From NCBI RefSeq assembly GCF_012317045.1, contig NZ_CP051154.1:1116001-1180000 (forward strand): a DNA stretch of 64,000 bases, given 5' to 3'. Under the pieces are notes generated by a model. It was not told where the DNA came from. It made no database searches and worked only from the letters and a program-made list of their open reading frames with translations. Both the position numbers and the translations under genes were made by a program. This stretch comes from Leifsonia sp. PS1209 (GTDB lineage Bacteria; Actinomycetota; Actinomycetes; Actinomycetales; Microbacteriaceae). Positions 59,054 to 64,000 of this stretch are shown here, piece by piece. How positions within the stretch are numbered: position 1 is the stretch's first letter; every line of letters starts with the position of its first letter.

Positions 59054-60480
59054 TGGCCGAACTCCACGAGCTCACCGCCCTCGCCCTCTGGCAGGAACTG
59101 CAGACCGGCCGGGTCTCCCCCCGAGAACTCGCCGCCCACTACCTCGACCGCATCGAGAGGCTCAACCCGCAGCTCGGCGCGTTCGTCACCGTCACCCGCG
59201 ACCTCGCCCTGCAGCGCGCAGATCACGTCGCCGACGCGGTGCCGAAGACCGCCCCGCTCTGGGGCCTCCCCTCCGGAGACAAAGACCTGTGGATGCGCGC
59301 GGGCGTCCGCACCGGCTTCGGCTCCCGCCTGATGGCGGAGTTCGTGCCGGACGCCTCCGACGAGATCGTCGAGACCCTGGATGCGGCGGGCGCCGTCAGC
59401 CTCGGAAAGACCAACGCCCCGGAGTTCGGGCTCCCCGCATACACCGAGTCGCTCGCGGCGCCTCCCGCCCGCAACCCGTGGGACCCGTCCCTCGGCTCCG
59501 GCGGGTCGAGCGGGGGAGCGGCGGTGGCCGTGGCCAGCGGGATGCTCCCGTTCGCGCCCGGCTCGGACGGCGGAGGCTCCGTGCGCATCCCGGCTGCCGC
59601 GTGCGGGCTGGTCGGGCTGAAGCCGAGCCGGGGCCTCGTGCCGGCAGGCAGCGGCATCGACTCGCTCGCGGGCCTCGTGGTGGACGGACCGCTCGCGCGC
59701 ACGACCGCGGACGCCGCCCTCCTGCTCGACGGGATGATCGCGCGCCGCGACGGCCGCATCGACCACCACTACACACTCCGCGCCCCGTACGACGACGACG
59801 GCCCCTTCCTCGGCACCGCCGTCCGCGGAGAGGGCCGCTTCCAGCTCGGCGTGATGACGACCTCCGCCTGGGACGACGCGTACGACATCGTGATCGCCCC
59901 GGAGGCGCTGGCGGCGCTGGACGCGGCCGTGCAGGCGTTCAGCGACATGGGGCACGGCATGGAGGAGACGGCGCTGGTCTCCGACCCGACGTACGCGCCC
60001 GCATTCCGCACGATCTGGCAGGCGGGTGCTGCGCGCATCCCGGCGGAGGGCGACGCGGAGAACCTGCTCGAACCGCTCACCGCCTGGCTGCTGCGCCGGG
60101 GCAGGGCGCTCAGCGCCAGGGAGCTGAGCGAGGCCCTGTCGGCGCTCACGGCATACGAGCGCTCCCTCATCCGGCAACTGTCGAGCTTCGACGCCGTGCT
60201 CACCCCCGCGATGGCGATGACCCCGCGCCCGGTCGGCTGGTACGACCAGGAGGACGGAGAACGCAACTTCGAGCAGCAAGTGCAGTACACGCCGTTCACG
60301 TCGATGCTCAACGTGTCCGGCCTCCCGGCCATCGTGCTTCCGATCGCCCAGACCGACGACGGCCTGCCGATGGGCGTGCAGCTGATCGGGAGGCCGGGAG
60401 GGGAGCGCACGCTGCTGTCCCTGGCCGCCCAGCTCGAACGGAAGGTGCGCTGGCAGCTCCGCTACCCGCCGCTCTGGTGA
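59053..60480 (+). CDS. Amidase (amidase signature family)
   Basis: This 475-residue hydrolase has the amidase-signature Ser-cisSer-Lys triad: LPSGDKDLWMRAG (catalytic Lys), and the Gly/Ser-rich motif LGSGGSSGGAAVAVASG with SDGGGSVRIPAAACGLVGLKPSRG (cis-Ser and nucleophilic Ser). It hydrolyses small amides or related bonds in the cytoplasm. GatA-like Glu-tRNA functions are unlikely because no gatC or gatB is nearby and the length is generic. The ATG fits the leaderless promoter. It is upstream of the PLP decarboxylase-like gene. Confidence 0.88.
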   Translation: MAELHELTALALWQELQTGRVSPRELAAHYLDRIERLNPQLGAFVTVTRDLALQRADHVADAVPKTAPLWGLPSGDKDLWMRAGVRTGFGSRLMAEFVPDASDEIVETLDAAGAVSLGKTNAPEFGLPAYTESLAAPPARNPWDPSLGSGGSSGGAAVAVASGMLPFAPGSDGGGSVRIPAAACGLVGLKPSRGLVPAGSGIDSLAGLVVDGPLARTTADAALLLDGMIARRDGRIDHHYTLRAPYDDDGPFLGTAVRGEGRFQLGVMTTSAWDDAYDIVIAPEALAALDAAVQAFSDMGHGMEETALVSDPTYAPAFRTIWQAGAARIPAEGDAENLLEPLTAWLLRRGRALSARELSEALSALTAYERSLIRQLSSFDAVLTPAMAMTPRPVGWYDQEDGERNFEQQVQYTPFTSMLNVSGLPAIVLPIAQTDDGLPMGVQLIGRPGGERTLLSLAAQLERKVRWQLRYPPLW

Positions 60481-60499
60481 CCGGCGTACGATAACCGGC

Positions 60500-61903
60500 G
60501 TGAGCGCGGACGACCCGTTCGATGCAGCGCTCGGCGAAGCGTCGCAGCTCGCCGGGCGATGGCTCGACGGCGTCCGCGAGGGCAGTATCCCGGCGACCGC
60601 GAGCATCGACCAGGTCAAGGATGCGCTCGGCAGGAGCCTCCCCGACCGCGGGGAGCCAGCCACCACTGTGCTGCGCCGGATGGGCGACGCCATCGAGCCC
60701 GGGCTGCTCAGGATGCACTCCCCGCGGTTCCACGGCTGGGTGATCGGGGGAGCGGAGCCGGTGGCGCTCGCCGCGGACTGGCTGGTCTCCGCGTGGGACC
60801 AGAACGCCACCCTGCGCACGGTGACGCCCGGCGTCGTCGCTGCGGAGGAGCTGGCCGGCGAGTGGATCGTCGATCTGCTCGGGCTGCCGTCGACCGCGGA
60901 GGCCGGGTTCGTCACGGGCGCGACGATGGCGAACTTCGTCGGTCTCGTCACCGGCAGGGACCAGGTGCTGCGTAGCGCCGGCTGGGACGTCGCCTCCAAC
61001 GGTCTCTCCGGCGGTCCCCGCGTGCGCTTCATCGCGGGCGCGGAATGCCACGGCTCCCTCGAGGAGGCCGGCCGGTTCGCCGGGCTGGGGAGGCCGCAGC
61101 TCGTCGACGCCGACGACGAGGGGCGGATGCGCGTGGACGCGCTGCGCGAGACGCTCGCGAGCGGCACGGGCACCGGCTCCGGCCCCGCCATCGTCTGCCT
61201 GCAGGCGGGCAACGTGCACTCCGGAGCGTTCGACCCCATCGCCGACGCCATCGAGGTCGCGCACGCGGCGGGAGCCTGGGTGCACATCGACGGCGCGTTC
61301 GGGCTGTGGGCGGCTGCATCGCCGCGCCTGAGGCACCTGACCGCCGGGATGGCGGCGGCCGACTCCTGGGCGACGGATGCGCACAAGACCCTGAACGTGC
61401 CGTACGACTGCGGCATCGCCATCGTGGCGAGACCGGAGGCGCTGCACGCGTCGTTCGCGCAGCAGGCCGCCTACCTGCCGGCGTCGGTGGACGGCTCCGA
61501 CCCGAACGACAGGGTGCCGGAGCTCTCCAGGAGGGCGCGCGGCGTTCCCGCGTACGCGGTGCTCGCGCAACTGGGCCGCGACGGCGTCGCCGACCTCGTG
61601 GAGCGGCTGGCGGATGCGGCGGCCGAGCTGCGGGAGCGGCTGTCCGCGCTGCCGGGGGTGCGCATCCTGAACGACGTGGTGTTCACCCAGGTCTGTGCGA
61701 CCTTCGGCAGCGACGAGCGCACGCGGGCCGTGACCGCCGCGCTGAACGGTGCGGGGGTCGCCTTCGGCTCACCGTCGCGCTGGCGCGGGCAGGCCGTGCT
61801 GCGTTTCTCGGTGAGCAACTTCCAGACCGACCGCGCCGAGGCGGCGCGGACGGCCGCTGCCGTCGCGGACGCGCTCGCGAGCGTGCCGGCCGACGCGAGC
61901 TAG
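60500..61903 (+). CDS. PLP-dependent decarboxylase/aminotransferase family protein
   Basis: This 467-residue group II decarboxylase-like enzyme has GWVIGGAEPVALAADWLVSAWDQN, GFVTGATMANFVGL, VHIDGAFGLWAAASPR and the PLP-lysine in WATDAHKTLNVPYDCGIAIV. These are the features of aromatic-amino-acid/glutamate decarboxylase-like enzymes; the specificity is not readable. GTG 60500 follows a TACGAT at 60487-60492 with 7-nt spacing. The stop codon is the first TAG of an 11-bp tandem repeat shared with the convergent DUF1844 gene. Confidence 0.85.
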   Translation: MSADDPFDAALGEASQLAGRWLDGVREGSIPATASIDQVKDALGRSLPDRGEPATTVLRRMGDAIEPGLLRMHSPRFHGWVIGGAEPVALAADWLVSAWDQNATLRTVTPGVVAAEELAGEWIVDLLGLPSTAEAGFVTGATMANFVGLVTGRDQVLRSAGWDVASNGLSGGPRVRFIAGAECHGSLEEAGRFAGLGRPQLVDADDEGRMRVDALRETLASGTGTGSGPAIVCLQAGNVHSGAFDPIADAIEVAHAAGAWVHIDGAFGLWAAASPRLRHLTAGMAAADSWATDAHKTLNVPYDCGIAIVARPEALHASFAQQAAYLPASVDGSDPNDRVPELSRRARGVPAYAVLAQLGRDGVADLVERLADAAAELRERLSALPGVRILNDVVFTQVCATFGSDERTRAVTAALNGAGVAFGSPSRWRGQAVLRFSVSNFQTDRAEAARTAAAVADALASVPADAS

Positions 61904-61935
61904 ACGCGAGCTAGACGCGAGCTAGACGCGAGCTA
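61892..61935. repeat. 11-bp tandem repeat (four units) carrying stop codons on both strands
   Basis: GACGCGAGCTA occurs four times in a row from 61892 to 61935. Every unit boundary forms CTAG, which reads TAG on both strands. The PLP-enzyme gene ends at the first unit (stop 61901-61903) and the convergent DUF1844 gene ends at the last (stop at 61933-61935), leaving only the repeat between them. Confidence 0.9.
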
Positions 61936-62295
61936 GTTGACCGGGCCGGTGTACTTCTCGCCCGGCCCCTTGCCCAGTTCGTCCGGGATGGGGGAGGCCT
62001 CGCGGAACGCGAGCTGCAGGGAGCGCAGGCCGTCGCGGAGGCTGCGGGCGTGCTGGTCGCCGAGGTGAGCCGCGCTCGCGGTGACCAGGCCGGCGAGGGC
62101 GTCGATGAGCTTGCGGGCCTCGTCGAGGTCGGTCTGCGCATCCGGGTCGTCTGCCAGTCCGCACTTGACCGCCGCGGCGCTCATCAGGTGCACAGCGGTG
62201 GTCGTGATGACCTCGACGGCGGGCACTTCGGAGATGTCGCGGGTGGCCGCGCTGACGTCGTCGGTGTCGTCGAAGACGTGGGGTGTGTCGCTCAC
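61933..62295 (-). CDS. DUF1844 domain-containing protein
   Basis: The 120-residue protein shows the DUF1844 core: VPAVEVITTTAVHLMSAAAVKCGLADD, TDLDEARKLIDALAGLVTASAAHL, and LRDGLRSLQLAFREASPIPDE. This short helical protein is encoded next to infC across actinobacteria; its function is unknown. A GTG at 62295 with AGAGGA 7 nt upstream is the start. It is divergent from infC, and its 3' end is joined to the PLP-enzyme gene through the stop-rich repeat. Confidence 0.85.
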   Translation of the reverse strand: MSDTPHVFDDTDDVSAATRDISEVPAVEVITTTAVHLMSAAAVKCGLADDPDAQTDLDEARKLIDALAGLVTASAAHLGDQHARSLRDGLRSLQLAFREASPIPDELGKGPGEKYTGPVN

Positions 62296-62305
62296 TGCTT
62301 TCCTC

Positions 62306-62314
62306 TGTTAGAAT
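62306..62314 (+). promoter_or_regulatory. Extended -10 promoter of the infC operon
   Basis: TGTTAGAAT at 62306-62314 is an extended -10 (TGn-TAGAAT). Transcription would begin near 62321, giving a leader of about 240 nt before infC. No good -35 was seen, as expected for an extended -10 element. Confidence 0.55.
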
Positions 62315-62320
62315 CGTTCG

Positions 62321-62563
62321 GGCTCCGGGACATCTGTCTCGGTACGAAAGTGGAGATTCCTCCCACCCGCGCTTGACCGCTTTATTAGGTTACCGGGTTG
62401 TTGCACTCCGCCAACGCGCGCAAGCGCGGGGGTAGTCAGGGTGCTGTACCAGGCCTGCGAGAAATCGCGGGAATGCGTTGGTGCGTGGAAAATCCTCTTT
62501 CGCCGGTGTCGTCACCCGACGAGATCGCGGCCGCGAAGTATCGCTTGATCAGAGGAGAAAAGC
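62321..62563 (+). ncRNA. Long 5' leader of infC-rpmI-rplT, candidate autoregulatory RNA
   Basis: The gene-free leader contains a stem CCGGGACA/TGTCTCGG at 62325-62342, a GCGCG-containing hairpin near 62410-62430 and ends with the ribosome site AGAGGAGA before the ATC start. In other bacteria the leader of this operon binds IF3 or ribosomal protein L20 to control expression. I cannot fold it fully by eye or match it to a named RNA family. Confidence 0.4.
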
Positions 62564-63219
<656 letters not shown>

Positions 63220-63220
<1 letters not shown>

Positions 63221-63414
63221 TGCCCAAGCAGAAGACCCACTCCGGGGCCAAGAAGCGTTTCAAGATCACCGGAAGCGGCAAGGTCATGAAGCAGCAGGCC
63301 GGGATGCGCCACAACCTGGAGGTCAAGTCCAGCGACCGCAAGCGTCGCCTCAACCAGGAGCAGGTCGTTCCCGAGGTGGATGCCAAGGTCATCCGCCGCA
63401 TGCTCGGCAAGTAA
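63220..63414 (+). CDS. rpmI: 50S ribosomal protein L35
   Basis: This 64-residue basic protein with [38 protein letters not shown] and VIRRMLGK is a full match to bL35. It binds 23S rRNA in the large subunit. The ATG shares its first base with the infC stop, giving translational coupling. It is followed 33 nt later by rplT. Confidence 0.96.
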
Positions 63415-63447
63415 CCCCACCCGACTTTTTAAGGAAGTAAAGAAGAC

Positions 63448-63834
63448 ATGGCAAGAGTAAAAAGGGCGGTCAACGCTCACAAGAAGCGTCGGGTCATCCT
63501 CGAGCGTGCCGAGGGCTACCGCGGACAGCGTTCGCGCCTCTACCGCAAGGCCAAGGAGCAGGTCACTCACTCGCTGGTCTACAGCTACCGTGACCGCCGT
63601 GCGCGCAAGGGCGACTTCCGCCGCCTGTGGATCCAGCGCATCAACGCCGCGAGCCGCGCGAACGGCCTCACGTACAACCGTCTGATCCAGGGCCTGGGTC
63701 TCGCGGGTGTCGAGGTCGACCGTCGCATCCTCGCCGAGCTGGCCGTCAACGAGCCCGCCACCTTCGCGGCTCTCGTGCAGACCGCCAAGAAGGCTCTCCC
63801 CGCCGACACCTCGGCGCCGAAGGCTGCTGCGTAA
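63448..63834 (+). CDS. rplT: 50S ribosomal protein L20
   Basis: The 128-residue protein carries [42 protein letters not shown] and [34 protein letters not shown], the full bL20 sequence pattern. It nucleates large-subunit assembly on 23S rRNA and in several bacteria also binds its own operon leader. AAGGAAG lies 10 nt before the ATG. A strong terminator follows. Confidence 0.96.
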   Translation: MARVKRAVNAHKKRRVILERAEGYRGQRSRLYRKAKEQVTHSLVYSYRDRRARKGDFRRLWIQRINAASRANGLTYNRLIQGLGLAGVEVDRRILAELAVNEPATFAALVQTAKKALPADTSAPKAAA

Positions 63835-63851
63835 CTCGCACCCACCACGTC

Positions 63852-63885
63852 AGAACCCGGTCGACCATCGTGTCGGCCGGGTTCT
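63852..63885 (+). terminator. Terminator of infC-rpmI-rplT
   Basis: AGAACCCGG at 63852-63860 pairs with CCGGGTTCT at 63877-63885; CGA/TCG extends the stem inside after one mismatch. CTCGTTGTG follows. It begins 18 nt after the rplT stop. Confidence 0.8.
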
Positions 63886-63908
63886 CTCGTTGTGCGGGCG
63901 CATCCCTC

Positions 63909-63921
63909 TAAGCTGGGGACA
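63909..63921 (+). promoter_or_regulatory. Leaderless promoter -10 of the methyltransferase gene
   Basis: TAAGCT at 63909-63914, six nucleotides, then ATG at 63921. No Shine-Dalgarno sequence is present. Confidence 0.55.
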
Positions 63922-64000
63922 TGCTTGACAACCCGCGCTCACCGCGCGTTCGGGCCGTCGCCAAACTCGCGAAGCGCGCCGCCAGGGCTGAGACCGGCCT
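63921..64000 (+). CDS. TrmH/SpoU family RNA methyltransferase, N-terminal fragment (cut by window end)
   Basis: The ATG at 63921 opens a frame running to the window end, reading LDNPRSPRVRAVAKLAKRAARAETG. That is the usual opening of the 23S rRNA 2'-O-methyltransferase-type SpoU proteins encoded after rplT in actinobacteria. Only 26 residues are visible, so the catalytic knot domain cannot be checked. Confidence 0.65.
   Translation, partial: MLDNPRSPRVRAVAKLAKRAARAETG

Overview
The window is a 64-kb piece of a GC-rich actinobacterial chromosome, most likely a Leifsonia-like member of the Microbacteriaceae. The evidence is a WhiB regulator, a PdtaS-type HisKA_2 kinase, a SigH/RsrA redox pair, a Kgd-type fused 2-oxoglutarate decarboxylase/dehydrogenase, a GuaB1 paralogue, frequent GTG starts and many leaderless-looking promoters (TANNNT about 6 nt before the start codon). 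The gene order secA - Rv3235-like - pdtaS ... whiB ... rsgA - aroA - sigH - rsrA follows the mycobacterial secA1-to-whiB1 block. The taxon is inferred from gene content and style only.

Layout. 1-2.7 kb: secA tail, Rv3235-family gene, PdtaS kinase. 2.9-9.1 kb: small protein, Lrp/AsnC regulator and a five-gene dipeptide/oligopeptide ABC operon. 9.2-12.7 kb: a visibly more AT-rich minus-strand polysaccharide group (O-antigen ligase-like polymerase, GT4, GT2) headed by what looks like the tail of a WecG/TagA/CpsF transferase. 12.8-13.1 kb: WhiB. 13.3-19.7 kb: membrane protein, DUF1684 protein and a second complete dipeptide ABC operon, with a strong terminator between its binding-protein and permease genes. 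19.8-24.4 kb: acetate-transporter-like protein, Bcp peroxiredoxin, RsgA, AroA, SigH and RsrA. 24.4-31 kb: VOC protein, Kgd, GuaB1, repeat-rich one-TM protein.

31-42.8 kb: two CBS/HlyC-CorC membrane proteins, VOC and phosphotransferase-like proteins, a 16-codon leader ORF with hairpins before an alpha/beta hydrolase, old-yellow-enzyme and HAD genes, NnrD, YceI, GT87, a thiamine-binding-like protein and an MFS exporter with a coupled 10-codon leader ORF. 42.8-46.6 kb: an operon of histidine kinase, kinase-like membrane protein without ATPase boxes, response regulator and AlkD. 46.6-50.7 kb: MetX, K+ channel, SDR and MetY; metX and metY together supply homocysteine. 50.8-56.9 kb: MFS transporter, phosphoribosyltransferase, Ung, GNAT, duplicated-domain lipoprotein, EXPERA-like membrane protein, SMR exporter, VOC protein. 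56.9-59 kb: YtrA-type GntR regulator plus ABC pair with a perfect inverted-repeat operator. 59-62 kb: amidase, PLP decarboxylase, DUF1844. 62.3-64 kb: infC (ATC start) - rpmI - rplT and the start of an rRNA methyltransferase.

I saw no tRNA, rRNA, CRISPR array, transposase, phage gene or replication origin. The most interesting signals are small regulatory structures: leader peptides, an intra-operon terminator, an operator and strand-symmetric stop repeats. I found no clearly new multi-gene defence or metabolic system.
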